Shown: positions 42,205 through 49,835 of the stretch, one piece after another | How positions within the stretch are numbered: the first letter of the stretch is position 1 | How the letters are laid out: each line of letters opens with the position of its first letter | DNA from: JAYRSJ01 sp041920215 | Lineage (GTDB): Bacteria > Pseudomonadota > Gammaproteobacteria > Burkholderiales > Burkholderiaceae_C | Direction: 5' to 3' | DNA length: 64,000 nt | Assembly (NCBI GenBank): GCA_041920215.1 | Contig: JAYRSJ010000012.1 | Coordinates: 1 to 64,000 of the forward strand | Notes under the pieces: model-generated | The model's input: only the letters and a program-made list of their open reading frames with translations | The model's database searches: none | What the model was told of the DNA's origin: nothing | Position numbers and translations under genes: made by a program

Positions 42205-44475
42205 TCATTTTCTCCGCGCGCTACGCACGCCATTGATCTGCGCCAGACTGCGTAGCACCTGGGCCAGACGGGCCGAATCACTGACCTCGATCGTGAAGCT
42301 CATCCAGGCGGTGTCCCCCTTCTTGGCCATCTTGACCGACTGCGTATTGACCGCGGTAACGTTCATCTTCTCCTTGGCAAAGACCTCCAACACATCACGC
42401 AGCAGCCCCTGTCGGTCGGTGGATTCGACAATCACATCGACCGGATAGACTGCTGCCTTGCCTGCGCTCTCGCCCCAGGCCACCGCAATCACCCGTTCGC
42501 CGGCCTGCTTGGCCATCTGGCGGAAGTTGCTGCAGTCGCTGCGGTGTATCGCCACGCCCTTGCCGCGGGTCACATAGCCGGCGATCGCGTCGGGCGGCGC
42601 CGGCCGGCAACAGCGTGCCAGATTGGTCAGCAGCGAGTCCACCCCCACCACCAGCACCCCGCTCTTGGGCGCCGTGCTGGCCGCACCACTCCTGGTGCGG
42701 CGCTGCGCCAGCAGCTCGTCCACATCGGCCTCGGGCGCCGGCGGTCGCAGCAGGGTCTCGATATTGCGCAGCGAGTACTCGTCCTTGCCCACCACCTCGA
42801 ACAAGGCATCCGCCGTCTTGAAGCCAAGGCGCGCGGCCAGATCCTCCAACTTGGTGGCCGTCTTGCCTTCGCGCTGCAGCAGCTTCTCGACCAGCTCACG
42901 GCCCTTGGCAATCGTCTGGGCTTGAGCCAGGGCATTGAACCAGGCCCGCACCTTGGCGCGCGAACGCTGGCCCTGCAGATAGCCCAGTTCGGCGTTCAAC
43001 CAGTCCAGCGAGGGCCCGCCTTCCTTGATCGCGATCACCTCGACGGTCTGCCCGCTCTTCAGGCGGGTGTTCAGCGGCACCATCTGCCCGTCGACCTTGG
43101 CACCGCGGCAGCGATGGCCCAGATCGGTATGCAGGGCATAGGCGAAGTCGATCGGTGTCGCCCCCTGGCTCAGCTCGACAATGCTGGCCTGCGGGGTGAA
43201 CACATAGATGCGCTCGTCAAAGCCTGGCCCGGCAGACTCCTGACCCTCAGCGAAATCGCGCTCCCAGGCCAGCAGCTGATGCAGCACCGCGCGGCGCGCC
43301 TGGGCCACCTGCTCCTCGAAGTCGCCGGCCGCCACCACGCCGGCATAGCCGCGTGCGCCAGCCTCCTTGTAGGCCCAGTGCGCGGCCACGCCATGTTCGG
43401 CATGCTCGTGCATCGCACGGGTGCGGATCTGCACCTCCATCGCCCGGCCCTGGGCGTCGCGCACCACCGTGTGCAGCGACTGGTAGCCATTGGGCTTGGG
43501 CCGCGCGATGTAGTCATCGAACTCGCCATCCACCGGGCTGTACAGCTCGTGCAGGCGCGACAGCACGGTGTAGCAGGCCGCCACATCACTGCACACCACC
43601 CGCAGCGCGCGCTGATCGAACACACGCGCAAGCGGCAGATTCTTGCCCTGCATCTTCTTCCAGATGCTGTAGAGGTGCTTGGGCCGCCCTTGCACCTCGA
43701 CCTCCAGGCCCAGCTCGCGCAGCTCACGTTCCAGCTGGGCCCGGGCGGCGGCCACGCCCTGCTCGCGCTCGACCCGCTTCTCATCCAGCGCGCGGGCGAG
43801 CTCACGGTAGCGCTCCGGCTGCAGAAAGCGGAAGGCCAGATCCTCCAGCTCCCATTTGATCTGCCAGATGCCCAGGCGGTTGGCCAAAGGCGCAAAGACC
43901 TGCTGCGACTCGGCCGCCACCGCCTCCGGACAGGCGTTCTTGCTGGCGGCGAAATAGCGCAGGGTCTGCAGCCGGGAGGCCAGGCGCAGCAGCACCACCC
44001 GCAGATCGCGCGAAAAGGCCAGCAGCATCTTGCGCACCCGCTCGATCTGCTGCTGGCGCTGCTCCTCCTGCTTGCCCGGCACCACCACGCCCACATGGGC
44101 CTCGCGCGCTGCGCGCTGGATCTGCACCAGCTTGCGGGTATGCGTCACCAGGCTGGCATAGCTCTCGCCAAAGGCCTTGGCGACGATTTCCTCCGGCTTG
44201 TTCAGATAGTCGCCGGCATAGACCAGATAGGCCGCCGCCTGCATGGCCGGCGCTGCGCCTATGCTGGCCAGGATGGCCGCCACCCCGTCGGCATGGGCCA
44301 GCGCGTACTCGCCGGTATCCAGGCATTGCTCGGACAGCAGCGGCTCGGCAAAGGCGCGCGCGCGCAGCACCGGTGCGCTCTCGCTCGCATCCACTCCGGG
44401 CAGGCCCAGATCGGCGTCCGCCAAAGCGACGATGGGCGCGGCCTGGGCCGCGCCCGCGGCAACACCGGTTCTCAT
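42205..44475 (-). CDS. relA: (p)ppGpp synthetase RelA
   Basis: Stringent-response alarmone synthetase of 756 aa. The N-terminal hydrolase-like region lacks the HD signature: the place of HDxxED reads AYLVYAGDYLNKPEE, so it is likely synthase only. Then come the synthetase domain (GRPKHLYSIWKKMQGK; DQRALRVVC; PNGYQSLHTVV; EVQIRTRAMHEHAEHGVAAHW), a TGS domain (IYVFTPQASIVELSQGATPIDFAYALHTDLGHRC), a zinc-finger region (LARCCRPAPPDAI) and a C-terminal ACT domain. The ATG at 44475 overlaps the hydrolase stop in ATGA; the longer frame is shadow of the hydrolase. Confidence 0.95.
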   Translation of the reverse strand: MRTGVAAGAAQAAPIVALADADLGLPGVDASESAPVLRARAFAEPLLSEQCLDTGEYALAHADGVAAILASIGAAPAMQAAAYLVYAGDYLNKPEEIVAKAFGESYASLVTHTRKLVQIQRAAREAHVGVVVPGKQEEQRQQQIERVRKMLLAFSRDLRVVLLRLASRLQTLRYFAASKNACPEAVAAESQQVFAPLANRLGIWQIKWELEDLAFRFLQPERYRELARALDEKRVEREQGVAAARAQLERELRELGLEVEVQGRPKHLYSIWKKMQGKNLPLARVFDQRALRVVCSDVAACYTVLSRLHELYSPVDGEFDDYIARPKPNGYQSLHTVVRDAQGRAMEVQIRTRAMHEHAEHGVAAHWAYKEAGARGYAGVVAAGDFEEQVAQARRAVLHQLLAWERDFAEGQESAGPGFDERIYVFTPQASIVELSQGATPIDFAYALHTDLGHRCRGAKVDGQMVPLNTRLKSGQTVEVIAIKEGGPSLDWLNAELGYLQGQRSRAKVRAWFNALAQAQTIAKGRELVEKLLQREGKTATKLEDLAARLGFKTADALFEVVGKDEYSLRNIETLLRPPAPEADVDELLAQRRTRSGAASTAPKSGVLVVGVDSLLTNLARCCRPAPPDAIAGYVTRGKGVAIHRSDCSNFRQMAKQAGERVIAVAWGESAGKAAVYPVDVIVESTDRQGLLRDVLEVFAKEKMNVTAVNTQSVKMAKKGDTAWMSFTIEVSDSARLAQVLRSLAQINGVRSARRK

Positions 44476-45344
44476 ACGCCCTCGTCGGCCAGGAAGCGAT
44501 CGATCAGCAGCAGCTGGTCCTCGGCCACCAGGGTCGGCGCATGGCCCACACCCGGCAGCTCCTGCAGGCGGGCGCGAGGCCCGCGCTGGCCCATGGCCTC
44601 GGCCGTGGCCCGCGTCAGCAGGTCCGATTCGGCGCCGCGCAGCAGCAGCGTGGGCTGCCGCAGCGCATCGTAGAGCTGCCACAGCTGGGCTTCGGCGGCC
44701 CGCGCCAACTCCGGCGTCATGCCGGCAAAGCTGGCGGCTATGCCCGGGTCGTAGTGCAGCCTGAGCTGCTCGCCGACCGGCTTGAACATCGGCCGGGAGA
44801 GGGCCAGCCAGTCGGCCTCGCTGTGCGGGCCGAAGCCCGCCGAGATGCCGCGCAGATATGCCGCCCCCTCCTCCACCGAGCCGAAGCGCAGCGGCGCACC
44901 CAGATAGGCGCCGATGCGCTGCAGCGCACTGTACTCAAGACCTGGCCCCACATCGTTGAGCACCAGACGCCGTATCGGGCTGTCTTCCAGCGCCCCCAGC
45001 GCCATGCCGATCAGTCCGCCCATCGAGGTGCCCACCCAGTCGACCTTGGCCACATCCAGGCGCGCCAGCAGGGTCACCATATCGGCGACATAGCTGGGGA
45101 TCTGATAGAGAGCCGGATTGCGCAGCCAGTCGGACTGGCCGCGGCCCACCACATCGGGGCAGATCACCCGGTAGCGGCGGGCGAGGCGCCGCGCCAGACT
45201 GTCGAAGTCGCGGCCCTGGCGCGTCAGCCCATGCACGCAGACCAGCACTTGCGGGTTGCCGCGCTCGCCCCACTCCCAGTAGGCCATGCGGTGCAGGCCG
45301 GCCGGGCTCAGGCATTGCACGTGTTTCAGCAGCGGTTCAGACAT
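44472..45344 (-). CDS. Alpha/beta hydrolase
   Basis: Alpha/beta-fold hydrolase of 290 aa, no signal peptide. Seen: oxyanion-hole HGLTRQGRDFDSL near residue 35, the nucleophile elbow DWVGTSMGGLIGM with Ser near 105, and the acid/His region GAESDLLTRATAEAMG and LPGVGHAPTLVAEDQ. The substrate is not readable. It overlaps relA by 4 bp and is probably co-transcribed with it. The ATG at 45344 starts MSEPLLKHVQC; the longer upstream frame crosses the divergent promoter region. Confidence 0.88.
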   Translation of the reverse strand: MSEPLLKHVQCLSPAGLHRMAYWEWGERGNPQVLVCVHGLTRQGRDFDSLARRLARRYRVICPDVVGRGQSDWLRNPALYQIPSYVADMVTLLARLDVAKVDWVGTSMGGLIGMALGALEDSPIRRLVLNDVGPGLEYSALQRIGAYLGAPLRFGSVEEGAAYLRGISAGFGPHSEADWLALSRPMFKPVGEQLRLHYDPGIAASFAGMTPELARAAEAQLWQLYDALRQPTLLLRGAESDLLTRATAEAMGQRGPRARLQELPGVGHAPTLVAEDQLLLIDRFLADEGV

Positions 45345-45423
45345 CTTGGTTATTCTCGCGGGCGACTCTTTGCTGTTGCGCATCCTAGCAACCCCCACCC
45401 TTCCCCCATTACCAAGGACCGAT

Positions 45424-46209
45424 ATGTTGTTGAAAGGCAAGACCGCCATCGTCACCGGCTCCACCAGCGGCATAGGCCTGGGCATCGCGCTGTCGCTGGC
45501 GCGCCAGGGCGCCCATATCGTGCTGAACGGCTTTGGCGATGCCAGCGCCCCGCAGGCCGAGGTGGCCGGGCAGGGCAAGGCTCAAGGCGCGAGGGTCGGT
45601 TTCCACGGCGCGGACATGAGCAAGCCGGCCGAGATCGAGGCGATGATGGACTACTGCAGCCGCGAGTTTGGCGGCTGCGACATCCTGATCAACAACGCCG
45701 GCATCCAGCATGTGGCGCCGGTGGACGAGTTCCCGGTCGAACGCTGGGATGCGATCATCGCGATCAATCTGAGCTCGGCCTTTCACACCACGCGCCTGGC
45801 CCTGCCCGCCATGAAGGCCAAGGGCTGGGGCCGAGTGCTCAATATCGCCTCGGTGCATGGCCTGGTGGCCTCGGCCAACAAGAGCGCCTATGTGGCCGCC
45901 AAGCACGGCATCGTCGGCCTGACCAAGGCGGTGGCACTGGAGTGCGCGACCACGGGCGTCACCGTCAACGCGATCTGCCCCGGCTGGGTACTGACCCCGC
46001 TGGTGCAGAAGCAGGTGGACGCGCGCGCCGCCGCCGACGGGGTGGATGGCGAGGAGGCCAAGCGCCGTCTGCTGGCCGAGAAGCAGCCCTCGCTGCAGTT
46101 CACCACGCCCGAGCAACTGGGCGAGCTGGCCGTGTTCCTGTGCTCGGACGCTGCCAGCAATGTGCGCGGCCAGGCCTGGAGCCTGGACGGCGGCTGGACG
46201 GCGCAGTAA
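45424..46209 (+). CDS. bdhA: 3-hydroxybutyrate dehydrogenase
   Basis: SDR enzyme of 261 aa that interconverts 3-hydroxybutyrate and acetoacetate in PHB turnover. NAD site VTGSTSGIGLGIA at 10-22, NNAGIQHVAPVDEFPVERWD near 90, catalytic Ser in NIASVHGLVAS, and AYVAAKHGIVGLTK with Tyr/Lys. NAICPGWVLTPLVQKQ and the C-terminal LDGGWTAQ are diagnostic of bacterial 3-hydroxybutyrate dehydrogenases. AAGGA precedes the ATG. Divergent from the hydrolase-relA pair. Confidence 0.95.
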   Translation: MLLKGKTAIVTGSTSGIGLGIALSLARQGAHIVLNGFGDASAPQAEVAGQGKAQGARVGFHGADMSKPAEIEAMMDYCSREFGGCDILINNAGIQHVAPVDEFPVERWDAIIAINLSSAFHTTRLALPAMKAKGWGRVLNIASVHGLVASANKSAYVAAKHGIVGLTKAVALECATTGVTVNAICPGWVLTPLVQKQVDARAAADGVDGEEAKRRLLAEKQPSLQFTTPEQLGELAVFLCSDAASNVRGQAWSLDGGWTAQ

Positions 46210-46269
46210 TCGCGCGCGCCCGCCCGGCGGACTCACCGGGCAGAGGCTGTCAGCGCTTCATTTATTTAT

Positions 46270-47007
46270 CTATTTGTTGGTCTGGCTCATCAGCACCACG
46301 CCGCTGACCGTCACGCTGACCGTGGCTTTGCCGGCTTCGACCGGCAGGGCCTCGTCGGCGCTCATGGCGGCCGCCTTGAAGCGCATGGTCGGCGCGGGCA
46401 TGGGCATCATGCCGCTGTCCTGAGCGCTGACGCTGACCTCGCCTATCGTGTAGCCGCCGTAGCCGAACTGGCGGGCATAGTCGCTCGCACGGGCGCGGAA
46501 CTGGGCGATCGCCTGGGCCGTCACAGCGCCCTCGGCCTTCTCGCGGGCCTCCCTGGAGAGCTGCTGGCTGACACGCGCAATGCTCAGGGTCTGGATGCGG
46601 CCGCTCAGCTGCGAGATGGCCTGGCGGTCCTTGCCTTCGACCATCAGCTCGGCCGAGCCCTGCCAGCCATTGATGCCGCCCTTGGGCGCATAGCGCGGGT
46701 AAAGCGAGAAATTGCCGGTACGAACCTCCACCTGCCCGGGCTTGGCAATCTTGCGTGCTTCCAGCAGCGCCGCGTCCAGCGCCTGCTTCAGCGCCGCCTG
46801 CACCTGGCCGGCATCGCTGCCCTCCTTGGTGGTGCTGAAGGCCAGCATCAGCACATCGTGGCTCAGTTCCTCGCTGGCCGTGGCGCTGAGCTGCAGCGCG
46901 TCGCGGCGCGGCGCCACGGTCTGCGCCTCAGCGTGGGCCAGCGGCAGTGTGGCCAGGGCCAGCAAGCTCAGCAGAGCCGGGGCGAAGTGGTTGCGGGCAA
47001 CAGTCAT
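46270..47007 (-). CDS. SIMPL (DUF541) domain periplasmic protein
   Basis: Exported protein of 245 aa. A signal peptide (about residues 1-27, ending AHAEA) is followed by a SIMPL domain with LQLSATASEELSHDVLMLAFSTTKEG, EVRTGNFSLYPRYAPKGGINGWQGSAELMVEG and ARASDYARQFGYGGYTIGEVSV. Relatives include Brucella BP26. Function unknown. The ATG at 47007 is chosen because it begins the signal peptide; a frame 26 codons longer lacks this logic. Several in-frame stops follow the end. Convergent with bdhA. Confidence 0.9.
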   Translation of the reverse strand: MTVARNHFAPALLSLLALATLPLAHAEAQTVAPRRDALQLSATASEELSHDVLMLAFSTTKEGSDAGQVQAALKQALDAALLEARKIAKPGQVEVRTGNFSLYPRYAPKGGINGWQGSAELMVEGKDRQAISQLSGRIQTLSIARVSQQLSREAREKAEGAVTAQAIAQFRARASDYARQFGYGGYTIGEVSVSAQDSGMMPMPAPTMRFKAAAMSADEALPVEAGKATVSVTVSGVVLMSQTNK

Positions 47008-47162
47008 GCAAGAGTCCTCGGGTTTGTGGGTGGCATCTTCAGCGCCGCCGGGCAGCAGCCCGTTGACGCCGAAACATTCGCTCACAGTCGGCAGCGAAGC
47101 ATTACCGGTCGGCGCTGCAGAAGCCCTGCAAAATCCTGGCTGTTACAAATTCAGGGGCAGCC

Positions 47163-47897
47163 ATGAACGCCACAAGCAATAGCAACCGCGCCAACCGCAT
47201 TCTGGTGGTGGACGATGATGCCCGCATCCGCGACCTGCTGCGCCGCTATCTGACGCAGGAAGGCTTCGAGGTGGTGCTGGCCGAGGACAGCAAGGCCCTC
47301 AACAAGGCCCTGACCCGCGAGACGGTGGACCTGATGGTGCTGGACCTGATGCTGCCCGGCGAGGACGGGCTGTCGATCTGCCGTCGCCTGCGCGCCGCCG
47401 GTGACAACACCCCCATCATCATGCTGACCGCCAAGGTCGAGGAGGTCGACCGCATCGTCGGCCTGGAGGTCGGTGCCGACGACTATCTGGCCAAGCCCTT
47501 CAACCCGCGCGAACTGCTGGCCCGCATCAATGCGGTGCTGCGCCGCCGTCCGGCGATGGAGGCACCGGGCGCACCGTCCAAGGAGCCGATGACGGTCAGC
47601 TTCGGCCCCTTCGAGTTCGATCTGGCGATGCGCCGCCTGTCCAAGAACGGTGAGGCCCTGCCGCTGACCACCGGCGAGTTCTCGATGCTCAAGGCCCTGG
47701 TGCGTCATCCGCGCCAGCCCTTGAGCCGCGACAAGCTGGCCCAGCTGGCGCGCGGCCGCGAGTTCGAGCCCTTCGACCGCAGCCTGGACGTGCAGGTCTC
47801 GCGCCTGCGCAAGCTGCTGGAGGACGATCCAGCCCAACCCCGCTTCATCCAGACGGTCTGGGGCGTCGGCTATGTCTTCGTGCCGGACGAGGCCTAG
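47163..47897 (+). CDS. ompR: OmpR-family response regulator (OmpR)
   Basis: Response regulator of 244 aa. The receiver has ILVVDDDARIRDLLRRYL, the phospho-acceptor Asp in MVLDLMLPGEDGL near residue 62 and DYLAKPFNPRELLARI. The winged-helix output domain has RDKLAQLARGREFEPFDRSLDVQVSRLRKLLEDDP and TVWGVGYVFVP, all typical of true OmpR. Followed after 7 bp by its cognate kinase. Its output probably includes porin and envelope genes. Confidence 0.95.
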   Translation: MNATSNSNRANRILVVDDDARIRDLLRRYLTQEGFEVVLAEDSKALNKALTRETVDLMVLDLMLPGEDGLSICRRLRAAGDNTPIIMLTAKVEEVDRIVGLEVGADDYLAKPFNPRELLARINAVLRRRPAMEAPGAPSKEPMTVSFGPFEFDLAMRRLSKNGEALPLTTGEFSMLKALVRHPRQPLSRDKLAQLARGREFEPFDRSLDVQVSRLRKLLEDDPAQPRFIQTVWGVGYVFVPDEA

Positions 47898-47904
47898 GCC
47901 CTAG

Positions 47905-49227
47905 ATGCCGCAGCCCCGGCTCGCGCTCAATCTCTTCTGGCGCACCTTCGCGCTGCTGGCCCTGCTGCTGACCGGCGGCGTGTTGGCCTGGCAGTACACC
48001 TTCAAGGCCCTGGAGGCGGAACCCCGGGCGCTGGAGAACGCCCATCAGCTGGCCGGTCTGGTCAATCTGAGCCGGGTCGCCCTGGCCCATACCGACGCCA
48101 TCAACCGGGTCGCCGTCATCAAGTCGCTGGCCGACAGCCAGGAGGTGCAGCTGCGGGTGGCCGAGCCGGGCGATGCCTGGGAGCCTCAGCAGGGCACGGC
48201 CTTCCAGCAGAGCCTGGCCCAGGCGCTGCGCCAGCGTCTCGGTGAGGGCACCGAGGTCGCCAGCAGCCTCAACGGCGAGCCGGGTCTTTGGGTGCGCTTC
48301 ACGATGGGTCCCGACAGCTACTGGCTGCGCGCCAATGCGGCGCCGCTGTCGATCGAGGGCTCCAGCAATTTCTGGTGGGTGCTGATCGCCATCACCGCCT
48401 CGGTGCTGGGCTCCAGCCTGATCGCCCGGCTGATCAACCAGCCGCTGCGCGAGCTGTCGATCGCGGCCGGCCGCATCCGTGAGGGTGAGTACGACTCGCG
48501 CCTGGACGAGAGCACGATGACCAGCGAAATTCGCGAGGTCAATATCGGCTTCAACCGCATGGCACGCGACCTGGCGCAGATGGAGGAGGACCGCAGCATC
48601 ATGCTGGCCGGCATCTCGCACGATCTGCGCACCCCGCTGGCGCGCCTGCGGCTGGAGGCCGAGATGAGCGTGCAGGACGAGACCGCGCGCCAGTACATGG
48701 CCCAGGACATCGACCAGCTGGATGCCATCATCAATAAGTTCATGGACTATGCGCGGCCCAACGAGCTGCTGCTGGAGGCGATCAATGTGGCCCAGCTGGT
48801 CGAGCGCGAGGCCAAGGGTTTCCGCAACCCGGCGCAGATCCGCTTCAACATCCAGATCGACCCCAAGCTGCATGTCTGGGCCGACGAGATCGAGCTGGGC
48901 CGGGTGCTGCTGAACCTGTTCGAGAACGCCCGCCGCTACGGCCACGCGCCCGACGAGGCCGCCATCGTCGATGTCAACACGCTGATCCAGGGGCAATACC
49001 TGACCCTGCAGGTGCGCGACCATGGGCCCGGCGTACCGCCGGCCATGCTGGAGAAGCTCAGCACGCCCTTCTTCCGCGGCGACGCCGCCCGCACCGCGGC
49101 CACCGGCGCCGGCCTGGGCCTGGCCATTGTCGAGAAGGCCCTGCAGCGCCAGGGCGGCGAGCTAGCGATCAGCAATGCCCAGGGTGGTGGCCTGCTGACC
49201 CGCATTACGCTGAAGCTGGCGCCCTGA
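47905..49227 (+). CDS. envZ: EnvZ-type osmosensor histidine kinase
   Basis: Membrane histidine kinase of 440 aa. Helices lie near residues 10-30 and 155-175 and flank a periplasmic domain. A HAMP domain (RLINQPLRELSIAAGRIREGEYDSRLDES) leads to the H-box LAGISHDLRTPLARLRLEAEMS with His near 236. The N-box NLFENARRYG, DHGPGVPP and GAGLGLAIVEKAL complete the ATPase domain. The H-box is characteristic of EnvZ. It is read from the ATG 7 bp after ompR. Confidence 0.95.
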   Translation: MPQPRLALNLFWRTFALLALLLTGGVLAWQYTFKALEAEPRALENAHQLAGLVNLSRVALAHTDAINRVAVIKSLADSQEVQLRVAEPGDAWEPQQGTAFQQSLAQALRQRLGEGTEVASSLNGEPGLWVRFTMGPDSYWLRANAAPLSIEGSSNFWWVLIAITASVLGSSLIARLINQPLRELSIAAGRIREGEYDSRLDESTMTSEIREVNIGFNRMARDLAQMEEDRSIMLAGISHDLRTPLARLRLEAEMSVQDETARQYMAQDIDQLDAIINKFMDYARPNELLLEAINVAQLVEREAKGFRNPAQIRFNIQIDPKLHVWADEIELGRVLLNLFENARRYGHAPDEAAIVDVNTLIQGQYLTLQVRDHGPGVPPAMLEKLSTPFFRGDAARTAATGAGLGLAIVEKALQRQGGELAISNAQGGGLLTRITLKLAP

Positions 49228-49245
49228 TGCGCCCGCAGCGCGCGC

Positions 49246-49752
49246 TCAGGGCTGGGCGGTATCGGCCGCCAGCAGCAGGCAGACCGCCCGGGCCTCGATC
49301 GCCCGGCCCTCACCCACCGGCCCCATCTTCTCGGCCGTCTTGGCCTTCACATTGATCTGTCCGGGCGCAATGCCCAGCACCTCGGCCAGCCTCGCCCGCA
49401 TCGCCGGGATATGCGGCGCCATCTTGGGCGCCTGGGCGATGATGGTGGCGTCGACATTGCCGATCTCGAGCCCGGCCTCCTCGCGCACCCGCCGGTAAGC
49501 CTCGGCCAGCAGGCGCATCGAGTCGGCACCCTTGAACTCGGCCGCGGTATCCGGAAACAGCGTGCCGATATCGCCCAGTGCCGCCGCGCCCAGCAGCGCA
49601 TCGGTGATCGCATGGGCCAGCGCGTCGGCATCGGAATGGCCCAGCAAGCCGTGGCTGTGCGGGATGGTGACACCGCCCAGGATCAGCGGCCGGTCGGTGA
49701 CGAGGGCGTGGGTGTCCCAGCCCTCGCCGATGCGGAAGATAATGTGCGCCAT
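49246..49752 (-). CDS. ispF: 2-C-methyl-D-erythritol 2,4-cyclodiphosphate synthase
   Basis: MEP-pathway enzyme of 168 aa. Zinc-site residues are visible in RIGEGWDTHALVTDRPLILGGV (Asp-His), and HSHGLLGHSDADALAHAITDALLGAAALGDIGTLFPD is the family signature. PKMAPHIPAMR and NVKAKTAEKMGPVGEGRAIEARAVCLL finish the domain. In most Burkholderiales ispF follows ispD directly; here the two genes are 3.9 kb apart on the same strand. Confidence 0.97.
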   Translation of the reverse strand: MAHIIFRIGEGWDTHALVTDRPLILGGVTIPHSHGLLGHSDADALAHAITDALLGAAALGDIGTLFPDTAAEFKGADSMRLLAEAYRRVREEAGLEIGNVDATIIAQAPKMAPHIPAMRARLAEVLGIAPGQINVKAKTAEKMGPVGEGRAIEARAVCLLLAADTAQP

Positions 49753-49835
49753 CGGGCGACCCCTACAAGAACGACAAAGCAGCGAAGCTTAGCGCCTCGC
49801 TCGCCGGCCGCCTCTTCACCGTCACGAATCTGCCC

